Shown here: one piece after another, positions 25,844-33,590 of the stretch
How the letters are laid out: every line of letters begins with the position of its first letter
Position numbering within the stretch: position 1 is the first letter of the stretch
DNA from: a virus
IMG/VR virus record: IMGVR_UViG_3300022744_000009
Coordinates: 1-43,816 of that record
Reading direction: 5' to 3' (one strand)
Length of the DNA: 43,816 nucleotides
Program-made: the position numbers and the translations under genes
The notes under the pieces: generated by a model
Databases searched by the model: none
Seen by the model: the letters and a program-made list of their open reading frames with translations, nothing else
What the model was told of the DNA's origin: nothing

Positions 25844-26314
25844 TTATTTAGAGTTTCTCGACAGGTGAGCTGCAAACTCCCCTTGATGTTTAGCCGCTGC
25901 CTCCTCAAATGCTTTTTCTGCAAATGATTTAATTGGCCACGAACCAAGATACTGCAATTTTCCGTCTACACGAATTTGTGCTACCCAAGAGTTTCCATTC
26001 TTCCATACTCCTTTGCTACCGGATTTATTATATGCAGTTCTGTTGGTATTATTCTGCGCCCTTGTGACTAGACGAAGGTTGCACTTTGAGTTATTCAGTG
26101 TGTTGCCGTCAATATGATCTACCTCTTGATCGGAACCACAATCCATGATAACTCTAGCAAAGTGCTTATTACGTAGAGAACCTCCCGAGAATCTAACAAT
26201 TCTATATCCTGAAGGTTGCACATGGATAGTATATCCACAATCTAAATATTTTATATAATCACGTACATCGAATATACACATTTGATTGCTTACGGCAACG
26301 TGTATGGTTGTCAT
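25844..26314 (-). CDS. HNH homing endonuclease with AP2 domain
   Basis: 156 residues. The central VDHIDGNTLNNSKCNLRLVT is the HNH nuclease core, followed by RAQNNTNR. The C-terminal SKGVWKNGNSWVAQIRVDGK is an AP2/ERF DNA-binding domain. The N-terminal ~60 residues form the beta domain usual for this class. It is free-standing, with its own AAAGGAATAATCATG start, inserted between the replicative ATPase and the gene at 26317. The product likely cuts intron-less alleles of a neighbouring replication gene and drives its own spread. No intron or split gene is visible. Confidence 0.92.
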   Translation of the reverse strand: MTTIHVAVSNQMCIFDVRDYIKYLDCGYTIHVQPSGYRIVRFSGGSLRNKHFARVIMDCGSDQEVDHIDGNTLNNSKCNLRLVTRAQNNTNRTAYNKSGSKGVWKNGNSWVAQIRVDGKLQYLGSWPIKSFAEKAFEEAAAKHQGEFAAHLSRNSK

Positions 26315-26316
26315 GA

Positions 26317-26529
26317 TTATTCCTTTCGGCTGCTCTGATTCACACTGTGCAGAAACTCATACAGTCGGTCAGATAGCGTGACCCATTCTGCATGCCGTTC
26401 AGGAGGCAAGCAATTCAGGGAGCGATCAAGGAGTGCATGAAACTCCTGAATGGTTGTAGTGCTGCGAAGGGAGAAGTGTAGGACGTGGTCTGCGAGAGTG
26501 TCGCCGCGAGATACAGATACATGGATCAT
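26317..26529 (-). CDS. Small helical protein behind DNA polymerase
   Basis: 70 residues from ATG 26529, preceded by GGAATAACC. Short beta start (MIHVSVSRGDTLADHVLHFS) then helices LDRSLNCLPPERHAEWVTLS and DRLYEFLHSV. Its N-terminus faintly resembles that of the HNH protein (MTTIHVAVS). No family recognised. It sits two bases from the polymerase stop. Confidence 0.65.
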   Translation of the reverse strand: MIHVSVSRGDTLADHVLHFSLRSTTTIQEFHALLDRSLNCLPPERHAEWVTLSDRLYEFLHSVNQSSRKE

Positions 26530-26531
26530 GG

Positions 26532-28964
26532 TTATTCCGTTTCGTTCCAATAGACAGCTCGCTTTAGGGAGCCATCGGGTTGCGTGATTCCTACCTTGAG
26601 TGCGGCAGGGACGGTGAAAGTTCGTTGAATGCCATCAGCACCACGAACAGTGACAGGAATCTCCATACACTTCTGCACTGCATCGCAATGATCTGGGCGA
26701 TCAGCACGATAGGAGAACAGGATGCTATCATGAATCTGTGCATGGAGACGGAAGGTATCTGGATTGGGAAGTGCTACATCGTAGAATACTCGCATGTATG
26801 CTTCATTTAGTGTTCTTGCATTGAGAGACTGGGGTGGATGCGCCACGTAACTGTTAAGGTCGAGTTTGTTTTCGACTGGGTCTCCAAAGCAATATCGAGT
26901 CCAGTCTCCTTCAGCAATGTAATCCTCAGCTGAGTAGTTAGCGAGATTAAATGCTGTGTGATGATACGCTCTGCTAACGAGCTTTCGTGTGGTTGCAATC
27001 TCAGAGGCAACACTTGCATACCATGTTCCTGGTGCATATAGTTTGTACGAAGGGTTAGATGAATAGCGAAGGAAGGCAAGCACACGAGCAGAGCGGAAAC
27101 GAATCATGCCGCGAAGCTGCGTGTACGTGCGATGGAATACGCAGAGAAGATACTCAGCAATTTCAAGGGGATCAGTGAATGGCAAACGAAGAGTGGCAGC
27201 AGCATCGAAAATTGCTGGCAACCCCATTGTATCTACGAGGACTGCCGGTCCCATGTTATAGTTAGCACCATGGTTAACGCGTTTGGCAATGTCTCGTAGC
27301 TTTTTATTCTTAGTCTTTCCGCGCTCATCATCGTAGATGTCGGCATATGGCGTGCCAAAGAATGCGCTAGCATTGACAGAATGGAAGTCTTGAGTTCCCG
27401 AGACAGCCCGTATAAGCGCTGTGTCTGCGGAGATATGACCCGTGTCCCGGGACTCAGCTTGCTCAAGATCACATTCTGCCAGATGCCATCCCTCAGCAGC
27501 TCTGATAGTTCGCTTGACTTCAGGACCGCGCGGTATGTTCTGGATGTTGAATCCACACCAGAAGGCGTGCTCTCCAGATGCAAGGCGTCCTGTGTCAGTT
27601 CCGTGCGGATTGAGAGCATACAGGCTGCGTCCACGAAACTCCTTTGCGCCACCCTCTCCGGCATGAATTCCTGATTGCTTTGCATCACTATCCATTCGTA
27701 GATAAGTTGAGGAGAGCTTACGCAAGCCACGAATATCCAGAATGGCATCCACAATGCGGCCATTCAGAGGGTGGCGGTAAGCTGCTTTCTTTAGATCCTT
27801 CTCCTCGGTGGATTCAATGTCGCTGCAACCAAGTACCTTGAGAAGTGTCTTAACTTGCGGCGGACTGTTTGGATTGAACCCAGGAGTTGCAAGAGAACGC
27901 TGCAAGGATGCTGTTTTCGTGGATACCTGCGCATCTGTTGCTGCTCGCTCTGCTGCTAGCCGGACAGAATCACGAGCAAGGCCAGTCATTTCAGAGAGCA
28001 TGCACGGAAATACTAGGGGGAATTCTAGTGCATAGTTCCGTTGTGCCCAGGCAGGTGCTGAGAGAATCCATCCGATGAGTACATTTGCGGTGGCCCAGCC
28101 ATCAAGTGCATTGTACTTATAGTACTCAAACAGATCATTTGTTTCTGCCAGATCCTTCCAGTATACCACTTTACGTAGAAAGAAGGCATTAAGGAAAGCA
28201 AGATCCTTTGGTAGTTCGGAATAGTAACTGTGGAAGAGATGTGCAGTATCCCAGAGGTAGTGGGAAACTGGTGTTCCATAACGAAGAAGGTAGGCGTTGT
28301 CATACTTTCCATTCTGGAAAATCTTGGGGACAGGAAGCGCATTGAAGCGGCGCATCCACGCCACAGCATGCATGGAATCTATTGGAAGAACATACGATGC
28401 TGTAGATAGCTGGCCAGTAGGGCTAACAAATACGCCAGTGTAACTAATGCAACGGATTGACAAAGGGTTCTTGAAGGTCTCAATGTCCACAGCGATTGCA
28501 ATAGCTTGTGCAAGGTATGCATATGTTTCATCGCAATTAGCAGGAGTTAGAAGAGTCCAGGAGAATGCAGTTGCATCAATCCAATCTTCCGGTGCAACTA
28601 CCTTGCTGATGTAGCGAGAAAGAAGGAAGCGACCGTAGGGCACCGTGAAGATTTGCTTCAGAGGCGCTACGAATACAATCTCGGTGGCGCCATTCGGAAG
28701 GGTGAACAGGGAACCTGCGTAGTTTGACAACTTCGGAGATTCAATGTGCTTGCCCATGCGAGCAAGAAGCTGCTTTAGGATGGCAGTGTTGGTGGATACA
28801 ATGCGCGTGACATTGCGCTTTGCACAGTATTGTTCGAGAGGCGTGAGAAGGGAGACAGGTTCCGTGAGGACATAGGTTGATACGCCACGGAACATGGATT
28901 TCAGATGAGGAAGATATGCCTTATCTTCTTCGCATCCGAGAAAGAGTGCGTTTCCTGGAGTCAT
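26532..28964 (-). CDS. DNA polymerase, family A, with 3'-5' exonuclease
   Basis: 810 residues. The exonuclease is intact: D160-I-E162 (AVDIETF), NGKYDNAYLL with D222, and YYKYNALD with Y284/D288. Polymerase motif A is CDLEQAESR with D499 and E504. The O-helix reads R557-DIA-K561-RVN-H565-GAN-Y569. Motif C is QIHDS with H745-D746-S747. Two residues are unusual: the position of E. coli Phe762 is His565, and the HDE Glu is Ser. There is no 5'-3' nuclease domain. This is the phage replicase, flanked by the ATPase and small replication genes. It overlaps the next upstream gene by 4 bases. Confidence 0.95.
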   Translation of the reverse strand: MTPGNALFLGCEEDKAYLPHLKSMFRGVSTYVLTEPVSLLTPLEQYCAKRNVTRIVSTNTAILKQLLARMGKHIESPKLSNYAGSLFTLPNGATEIVFVAPLKQIFTVPYGRFLLSRYISKVVAPEDWIDATAFSWTLLTPANCDETYAYLAQAIAIAVDIETFKNPLSIRCISYTGVFVSPTGQLSTASYVLPIDSMHAVAWMRRFNALPVPKIFQNGKYDNAYLLRYGTPVSHYLWDTAHLFHSYYSELPKDLAFLNAFFLRKVVYWKDLAETNDLFEYYKYNALDGWATANVLIGWILSAPAWAQRNYALEFPLVFPCMLSEMTGLARDSVRLAAERAATDAQVSTKTASLQRSLATPGFNPNSPPQVKTLLKVLGCSDIESTEEKDLKKAAYRHPLNGRIVDAILDIRGLRKLSSTYLRMDSDAKQSGIHAGEGGAKEFRGRSLYALNPHGTDTGRLASGEHAFWCGFNIQNIPRGPEVKRTIRAAEGWHLAECDLEQAESRDTGHISADTALIRAVSGTQDFHSVNASAFFGTPYADIYDDERGKTKNKKLRDIAKRVNHGANYNMGPAVLVDTMGLPAIFDAAATLRLPFTDPLEIAEYLLCVFHRTYTQLRGMIRFRSARVLAFLRYSSNPSYKLYAPGTWYASVASEIATTRKLVSRAYHHTAFNLANYSAEDYIAEGDWTRYCFGDPVENKLDLNSYVAHPPQSLNARTLNEAYMRVFYDVALPNPDTFRLHAQIHDSILFSYRADRPDHCDAVQKCMEIPVTVRGADGIQRTFTVPAALKVGITQPDGSLKRAVYWNETE

Positions 28965-29233
28965 TTCTTATCCGTGCTGGTAGGAATATGCGCTATCTGA
29001 TACCGAATCTCCTTCTCGATATACGATGATGCATTTAGTACAACTTCAATGGCTCCATGTGTGCGAGGACTTGTGATTCCTGCGCGCTTCAGTAGCCCCT
29101 GCCAGCAATGCAAATAGCCACGAATTGCCATCGTATACCCAAGAGCTGCAAAAAGATTCCATTGGCGCTGCTGTGCAGGTGATTTCTCTTTGTAAAAGCG
29201 AGAGGGAGAACGGGAGAACTTTAGCTTAGCCAT
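28961..29233 (-). CDS. Small basic protein upstream of DNA polymerase
   Basis: 90 residues, very basic N-terminus (MAKLKFSRSPSRFYKEKSPA) followed by helical QWNLFAALGYTMAIRGYLHC and a Thr/Ser/Glu/Ile-rich end. The positive charge suggests nucleic acid or polymerase contact. It overlaps the polymerase start by 4 bases, implying translational coupling. No family recognised. Confidence 0.65.
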   Translation of the reverse strand: MAKLKFSRSPSRFYKEKSPAQQRQWNLFAALGYTMAIRGYLHCWQGLLKRAGITSPRTHGAIEVVLNASSYIEKEIRYQIAHIPTSTDKK

Positions 29234-29234
29234 G

Positions 29235-29474
29235 TTAATCCTCCATTACGTGAATCAGTGCAACATCCGTGCGGCGTAATGACCGCTGCATTTCAGTAGG
29301 CAGCGAAGATACAGATATGCAATATAGGAATACAATCGCATTCCTGAGTCCCCGCAATTTATCTGGTGTTTCTGGAGAACAGAAGGTGGGCAGTCTATCA
29401 AGCATTGGGATGAGGTTCTCCCCAAAACTCTCTGCGTGCCTAAGATTTTGTGCTATGATAACAATACGGGTCAT
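29235..29474 (-). CDS. Small Rossmann-like protein of unknown function
   Basis: 79 residues from ATG 29474 (GGAG upstream). It opens with a beta strand and helix, MTRIVIIAQNLRHAESFGEN, and has a second strand NAIVFLYCISVSS and a third DVALIHVMED. This alternation suggests an alpha/beta fold. Abuts the next gene by one base. Function unknown. Confidence 0.6.
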   Translation of the reverse strand: MTRIVIIAQNLRHAESFGENLIPMLDRLPTFCSPETPDKLRGLRNAIVFLYCISVSSLPTEMQRSLRRTDVALIHVMED

Positions 29475-29504
29475 TGCATATCTCCAAAGGAAAGGGAGGG
29501 GCAA

Positions 29505-29554
29505 ACGTAATGAAAGCCTCCGAACCGGGTAGGTAGGGAGGCTTGATATTACGT
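29505..29554. terminator. Long interrupted hairpin
   Basis: ACGTAAT (29505-29511) pairs with ATTACGT (29548-29554) and AAGCCTCC (29514-29521) with GGAGGCTT (29537-29544). That gives 15 bp of stem with a small internal loop and a 15-base terminal loop. It lies downstream of the leftward gene 29584-30045. T runs on either side are short, so it may be a weak terminator, a processing site or an mRNA stabiliser. Confidence 0.6.
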
Positions 29555-29583
29555 CAGCTTGTGGCTGCGTTCACGGCAGGGAA

Positions 29584-30045
29584 TCAGACAACCTTCACCG
29601 AATCCAACTTCAGGTACTTCTTGCTCTTATCATTCTTATCAGTACGCAGGGAGGTAGCCACCAGAACTTCCGCACCCTTGGCATCCGCCATCAGTTCGCG
29701 ATTGCTCTTAGCACCGAAGTGCTCAGCGAAGGACTTCATCAGTTCCTTGAACTGGCCTTGGCCAATCTCAGCAACCTTCGGGTTGTCATGCGTCAGGAAG
29801 TACAGAATCTTATCCGACTGGCCAGGAGAGACGACTTCATCAGAACCTGCGGGCGTCTCCACAGTTTCAATGGCAGTCAGAGAAACTTCGATTGCCTTGT
29901 GCTTCTTGTCACCAATCTCCTTCAGGTCGAGGGAGATAATGCAACGGTGCGCACCAGGGGGGAAGGGCTTGAATTCAGGCAGGTCAGCCAGATCGTCAAG
30001 GGTACCGTCCAACAGGCTGTCAATGTCTTGATTGATAGTGGTCAT
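29584..30045 (-). CDS. Putative single-stranded DNA-binding-like protein
   Basis: 153 residues. An acidic N-terminus (MTTINQDIDSLLDGTLDDLA) precedes a beta-rich OB-like body: GAHRCIISLDLKEIGDKKHK, AIEVSLTAIETVE, and a closing TDKNDKSKKYLKLDSVKVV. The strong AATCATG start, a position next to DUF3310 and Sak4-like genes, and a hairpin at its 3' end suggest an abundant replication protein. SSB-like function is inferred from fold and context; the acidic tail usual for SSB is absent at the C-terminus. Confidence 0.6.
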   Translation of the reverse strand: MTTINQDIDSLLDGTLDDLADLPEFKPFPPGAHRCIISLDLKEIGDKKHKAIEVSLTAIETVETPAGSDEVVSPGQSDKILYFLTHDNPKVAEIGQGQFKELMKSFAEHFGAKSNRELMADAKGAEVLVATSLRTDKNDKSKKYLKLDSVKVV

Positions 30046-30075
30046 GATTGTTTCTTTCGGAAGAATTGAGAAAGG

Positions 30076-30336
30076 TTACTTGGCTTGATTGGGAGAGGAT
30101 TCGAGAACTTCAATGAGTTTCTGCAGGTAGTGAATAGCTTTCTTCAGATCAGTGATACCTCCTTTATGTCGATAACGGGCAATGTATTTGATGGCTGCTC
30201 CATCCAGATAGCCACAATTCCATGCAATGATTGCATCCCACGGTTGAAGATCACCGTACTGCTTATAGTGATCGCCACCAACTTGGATGGAATTTGCAGG
30301 GAGGGGTGTGGATGATACGTTCGATTGCATGCTCAT
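30076..30336 (-). CDS. DUF3310 protein
   Basis: 86 residues. QVGGDHYKQYGDLQPWDAII followed by GYLDGAAIKYIARYRHKGGI and DLKKAIHYLQKLIEVLE is the full DUF3310 pattern (GGDHY, YI-RY--KGG--DL-KA--YL). The family is widespread in phages, often labelled a nucleotide-kinase-like protein, but its biochemical role is not settled. It lies one base from the stop of the next gene upstream. Confidence 0.9.
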   Translation of the reverse strand: MSMQSNVSSTPLPANSIQVGGDHYKQYGDLQPWDAIIAWNCGYLDGAAIKYIARYRHKGGITDLKKAIHYLQKLIEVLESSPNQAK

Positions 30337-30337
30337 G

Positions 30338-31234
30338 TCAAGAGGGCTTTCGGAGAGTGGCTGCGAGAGCTTGCAAATCTGATGCAGCCTTGGTTGCTGG
30401 GGTGTTTGCAGTTGGCGTTACCTTTGCAGGAACTCCAGGAGACGGGGTGACGGGAACAGATCGGAAGATGGAAACCAGTGATGCTTCTCCTGGAGTTGCT
30501 TCCAGTACCGTACCTGATCGTGATCCTGTAAGGATGTTGTTTCCATAGGTGGTAGATGATGCTGCAATGTGTTTCTTGTTCTTCACTTCAAGGTAAATTA
30601 CCTCATCGAAATACTTTGCAGTGTTGCGGGAGAAGTTCTTGGTTCCTGCAGTGGGCACTAGCTTTTGCTTGCCATCTTCCATCTCCACTTCCGTCTCATG
30701 GGAAATGCAGACGATATGAAAGGGAGCTTGCTGCACATAGGACAGGAATGTATCCATCAGCTTACCGAGGTTGCCCCAATCTTCATAGTTCAGCTTGTAA
30801 TCTTCAGGCTGATTCTTGGTGATGTGGGCAATCGCACTATTGGTAAGCTGCGTCAGGGAGTCAATGACTACGACGGTATCCAGGGACAGTTCGTTTAGTG
30901 CAACACGAACAAATGGCTGGTTGTCTTTACGGCAGATGGCGCATGCAACCTTACCATGTGCTTCGCAGATTTCTACGGGTGCGCCCTTGATTACTTTCAG
31001 GAGCGTCTCGATTGCGATGGGAAAGCCACGAGTATCGGGAATGCTGAGAACTTCTACACGCTCTTGATCTGCTGGGGGAAGTTGCTTGAGCGTGTCAATG
31101 CCATTTTCTAGGTCGAACCAGATAAGATTGAAAGATGATGCCAGGGTTCCTGCAAGGCGAGTCTTACCGGATTTGGGCGGACCGAACAGAAGAACACGAT
31201 GGGATTTGGAAGATGACTTCTGGGATAGTTTCAT
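30338..31234 (-). CDS. Sak4-like AAA ATPase (recombination)
   Basis: 298 residues. Walker A is LLFGPPKSGKT at about 15-25, Walker B VVVIDSLTQL at about 121-130. FDLENGIDTL follows the first strand pair, as in RecA-type phage Sak4 ATPases (AAA_24). A zinc-knuckle-like insert, C90-x2-H93-x4-C98-x2-C101, lies between them. The C-terminal ~50 residues are Pro/Thr/Ala-rich linker. Sak4 proteins promote single-strand annealing with phage SSB. The adjacent RecB-type nuclease supports a recombination/replication-repair module. Confidence 0.82.
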   Translation of the reverse strand: MKLSQKSSSKSHRVLLFGPPKSGKTRLAGTLASSFNLIWFDLENGIDTLKQLPPADQERVEVLSIPDTRGFPIAIETLLKVIKGAPVEICEAHGKVACAICRKDNQPFVRVALNELSLDTVVVIDSLTQLTNSAIAHITKNQPEDYKLNYEDWGNLGKLMDTFLSYVQQAPFHIVCISHETEVEMEDGKQKLVPTAGTKNFSRNTAKYFDEVIYLEVKNKKHIAASSTTYGNNILTGSRSGTVLEATPGEASLVSIFRSVPVTPSPGVPAKVTPTANTPATKAASDLQALAATLRKPS

Positions 31235-31236
31235 CG

Positions 31237-31437
31237 TTACGCCTTGAGTGACTTAAATACAGTGACCGTGCCACCTGCTGATCGAATGAGATTAGCAAGG
31301 CGTACAGCTTCACGGTATTCTTGAGTGGATAGGACTACCTTACTGTTCGTATCGGAGACTACAAGATATTCCGTGGGAATGGTTGGGTCACTGGAAAGGA
31401 TTGCATCAGGGGAAGGAAGGTCAGTGTCTGTAATCAT
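31237..31437 (-). CDS. Small protein between recombination genes
   Basis: 66 residues, acidic start MITDTDLPSPDAILSSDPT, then strand-helix TEYLVVSDTNSKVVLSTQEY and REAVRLANLIRSAGGTVTVF. It looks like a small alpha/beta unit. It overlaps the nuclease stop by 4 bases and precedes the ATPase by 2 bases, so it is probably co-translated with both. No family recognised. Confidence 0.65.
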   Translation of the reverse strand: MITDTDLPSPDAILSSDPTIPTEYLVVSDTNSKVVLSTQEYREAVRLANLIRSAGGTVTVFKSLKA

Positions 31438-32522
31438 AGCATTTCATCCATTTCATCAATGATTGCAGTGGGGGAAGATACCGATGCTTTCGAGAGTTGC
31501 GATTCAAGAAGATCAGCAAGTGTGATGACTACCTGATATTCAGTCTTATCCTCCTGAGAGGGAGTGCATGGCTTCGTCAGATAGGTAGTGGAGAGGGTGC
31601 AAGTGTTAATGTATTCGCATTCACGGAAGAAGGAATAGCAGGACTCACCACGCATCGGGAAGATTTCTGCATCTGCATACATCTTGATTGTCTCAATGTC
31701 CAGAAGGAGTTCCCGAATCCAAAGAGCGCGTTGCAGAAATGTCTTCGTGAAGGGGAGTGGAATGTACTCGCCTTGCTTTGTTGTGTAGACTAGATAAAGA
31801 ACTTTGTATGAAGAAAGGGAAGGATACAGATGGTCCAGAACAACGCTGTAACCAATAGCCTGCGCGCTATTCTTGTAAGTTGCAGGATTGATTGTTGCGC
31901 TACCAGTGGTCTTGCATTCAAGGACAAGAATCTCACCAGTGATGCGATGGCGTAGCACAGCATCGACGAAACCACGAAGCCTGAAACCATCAGGAAGTAC
32001 AATGGCAAAGGAGAGTTCAGTTGCAGGCTTGCCATTGTAGTATACAAGTTCATAATCTTTCAGGACTGCATTGCGAATTACCATGAATCGCTGAATGGCA
32101 AGGATGGCAGTCCAAAGGGATTTGTTTAGCTTCTCACCCTCATCGAAGATTGATGGCGTGTGCCATCCTAGATACATGCGCCAGATGATCTGAGGGAGAG
32201 GGAGATCGGTTAGAGCAAGCGCGATTCCTTCGCCAACAACGTGTCCAAAGCTGAAAGTAACTGTGGACTTAAGTGGCTCTTCTGCGCGGTGGACTGTTCT
32301 GAGTTTCTGGAGCTGAAACTTTCGAGGGCAGGAGTGTAGGGTAAGGAGGCTAGAGTACGATAGCTGGCGAATGCGGTAGTCAATCTTTCCTTCATAGCCA
32401 GGTTCGTGCCAATCATCTCCGCTAGTGCTAGTTTCTCCTGCACTGTCAGATCCGATAGCGGTACTGATGCCCACTGGTGAATCTGAAAGAAATGCGTCGA
32501 GTGAGAATTCTGTGGAAGACAT
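31434..32522 (-). CDS. RecB/Cas4-type PD-(D/E)XK nuclease with four cysteines
   Basis: 362 residues. A GH motif (SFGHVVGEG, 91-99), GFVDAVLRH with D187, ILVLECKTTG with E202-x-K204, and NSAQAIGYS with Q221/Y225 reproduce the RecB-family nuclease site. Cys65 (SCPRKF) plus Cys295, Cys302 and Cys308 (CYSFFRECEYINTC) match the one-plus-three cysteine layout of the Fe-S cluster in AddB and Cas4. The N-terminal 50 residues are Ser/Asp-rich and probably disordered. Likely processes DNA ends for the neighbouring Sak4-like annealing system. The start lacks a ribosome site and lies within a possible overlapping ORF. Confidence 0.9.
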   Translation of the reverse strand: MSSTEFSLDAFLSDSPVGISTAIGSDSAGETSTSGDDWHEPGYEGKIDYRIRQLSYSSLLTLHSCPRKFQLQKLRTVHRAEEPLKSTVTFSFGHVVGEGIALALTDLPLPQIIWRMYLGWHTPSIFDEGEKLNKSLWTAILAIQRFMVIRNAVLKDYELVYYNGKPATELSFAIVLPDGFRLRGFVDAVLRHRITGEILVLECKTTGSATINPATYKNSAQAIGYSVVLDHLYPSLSSYKVLYLVYTTKQGEYIPLPFTKTFLQRALWIRELLLDIETIKMYADAEIFPMRGESCYSFFRECEYINTCTLSTTYLTKPCTPSQEDKTEYQVVITLADLLESQLSKASVSSPTAIIDEMDEML

Positions 32523-32662
32523 TGCGTCACCGCGTTGATTAAGGCTGATGGGATTCCAAGATGCCGATCATCTGCATGTGATGGCAGAGCTAGCCAATTG
32601 CGAATGGCTAGATACTGCGGGACAGATAGATGACAGGTTAGGAATGCAAATGCCAGATGCAT
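32210..32662 (-). CDS. Possible overlapping gene upstream of the nuclease
   Basis: A 150-residue ORF starting 8 bases past the terminator at 32674-32691 and overlapping the nuclease N-terminus by 313 bases in another frame. The first 45 residues lie in sequence otherwise empty (VPQYLAIRNWLALPSHADDR). The middle looks protein-like (SDLTVQEKLALAEMIGTNLA). No ribosome site is obvious. Gene density argues that 32523-32662 is not empty, but the overlap with a disordered part of the nuclease may simply be chance. Low-to-moderate confidence. Confidence 0.35.
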   Translation of the reverse strand: MHLAFAFLTCHLSVPQYLAIRNWLALPSHADDRHLGIPSALINAVTQCLPQNSHSTHFFQIHQWASVPLSDLTVQEKLALAEMIGTNLAMKERLTTAFASYRTLASLPYTPALESFSSRNSEQSTAQKSHLSPQLLSALDTLLAKESRLL

Positions 32663-32673
32663 ATATGTGCAAA

Positions 32674-32691
32674 AGCCCCTTGGTAGGGGCT
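32674..32691. terminator. Intrinsic terminator
   Basis: AGCCCCT-TGGT-AGGGGCT, a 7-bp perfect stem. It is followed by GTTTGTTTT on the + strand and by TTT on the - strand. It lies about 20 bases after the stop of the leftward gene 32712-32945 and would end that transcript or reduce readthrough into the nuclease region. Confidence 0.75.
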
Positions 32692-32711
32692 GTTTGTTTT
32701 ATGTTCTGGGG

Positions 32712-32945
32712 TCAGCTTACAAGAGGATCCTCTTCAGGAATCGGCTTATCCCTGTTATCAATTGGTTGAGTCAATGCAGCAAATTGCCGAGTGAGTTCTT
32801 CTGCAATACGCTTACGAATGTACTTCTCGGGATCCACGTTTGCAGGGAGATTCTCCTTAACACGAAGTTCAATGGGCTTTACTTCCGGATAAGTAGTGGC
32901 CTTGTCGTGGATTGCGATATCAAAGCTGATAGAGTAGTTACGCAT
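32712..32945 (-). CDS. Small protein of unknown function
   Basis: 77 residues with AAGGAACTAATCATG start. Beta-rich N-terminus (MRNYSISFDIAIHDKATTYP), then EVKPIELRVKENLPANVDPE and a helix KYIRKRIAEELTRQFAALTQ, with an acidic Pro-rich tail. Followed by a terminator. No family recognised. Confidence 0.7.
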   Translation of the reverse strand: MRNYSISFDIAIHDKATTYPEVKPIELRVKENLPANVDPEKYIRKRIAEELTRQFAALTQPIDNRDKPIPEEDPLVS

Positions 32946-32992
32946 GATTAGTTCCTTGAGTGTGTGTGTGGGGTGTGCTGAGTGTGGAGAGA

Positions 32993-33280
32993 TTAAATGG
33001 CATCCAATCCGAGCTGTGCAATCTTACTCTTCACGGTGTTCGAGGATGCCTTGCTAGCAACCGTTTGACGAACCATGACAGTGTTTGTTTGCTGCATCAG
33101 ACCAGAGACGACGATTGCAATTTCATCTTCAGTCATGAGAGTTACATTCTCAGGCTGTGCCTTCAGTGTGCGATGAATCTCCTGCAAGAGTGTTGGCATT
33201 GTGGGATGGCGGGAAAGAACTGCTTGTTGCAAGGCAGCTAGCTTTTCCTTCAGCTCAAATCCAATGGCTACGGCTGTCAT
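32993..33280 (-). CDS. Small helical protein of unknown function
   Basis: 95 residues from ATG 33280, with AAAGGA upstream. Mostly helical: FELKEKLAALQQAVLSRHPT, MPTLLQEIHRTLKAQ, EDEIAIVVSGLMQQTN, and a basic end. Two bases from the next gene. No family recognised. Confidence 0.68.
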   Translation of the reverse strand: MTAVAIGFELKEKLAALQQAVLSRHPTMPTLLQEIHRTLKAQPENVTLMTEDEIAIVVSGLMQQTNTVMVRQTVASKASSNTVKSKIAQLGLDAI

Positions 33281-33282
33281 GA

Positions 33283-33588
33283 TTACAGGATTCCTTTCGT
33301 GCGTGCAATCCAATCAGATACAACAATGTAATCGCGATCAGCGGGTTCATGTGCCTGACTGATTGTGGAAGTTTGAGAAAGTGGAAACCATTCTTTCTTT
33401 CCTTCAGTACCTTCAGGAACGAATGCAGTGTCATTCACTCGGATGATTTCAAACAGAATTGCTTTTTCTGTTTGCCTGTGAATGTATCCATGCAATGTGT
33501 GGGTTGCTTCCTTCTTCTGCTCTTTGCGAACAGGAAGCGGTGTGGAAGGATCAGTTACCCAGGGGGGAATATCATCAGGGGAATGCAT
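33283..33588 (-). CDS. Phage protein with beta-barrel-like core
   Basis: 101 residues, AGGA upstream. A basic linker (LPVRKEQKKEATHTLHGYIH) leads into KAILFEIIRVNDTAFVPEGT and EGKKEWFPLSQTSTISQ. Short phage proteins with the 'A-L-F-x-I...E-W-F-P-L-S' pattern are common but uncharacterised. Ends with a basic helix. Function unknown. Confidence 0.68.
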   Translation of the reverse strand: MHSPDDIPPWVTDPSTPLPVRKEQKKEATHTLHGYIHRQTEKAILFEIIRVNDTAFVPEGTEGKKEWFPLSQTSTISQAHEPADRDYIVVSDWIARTKGIL

Positions 33589-33590
33589 AA

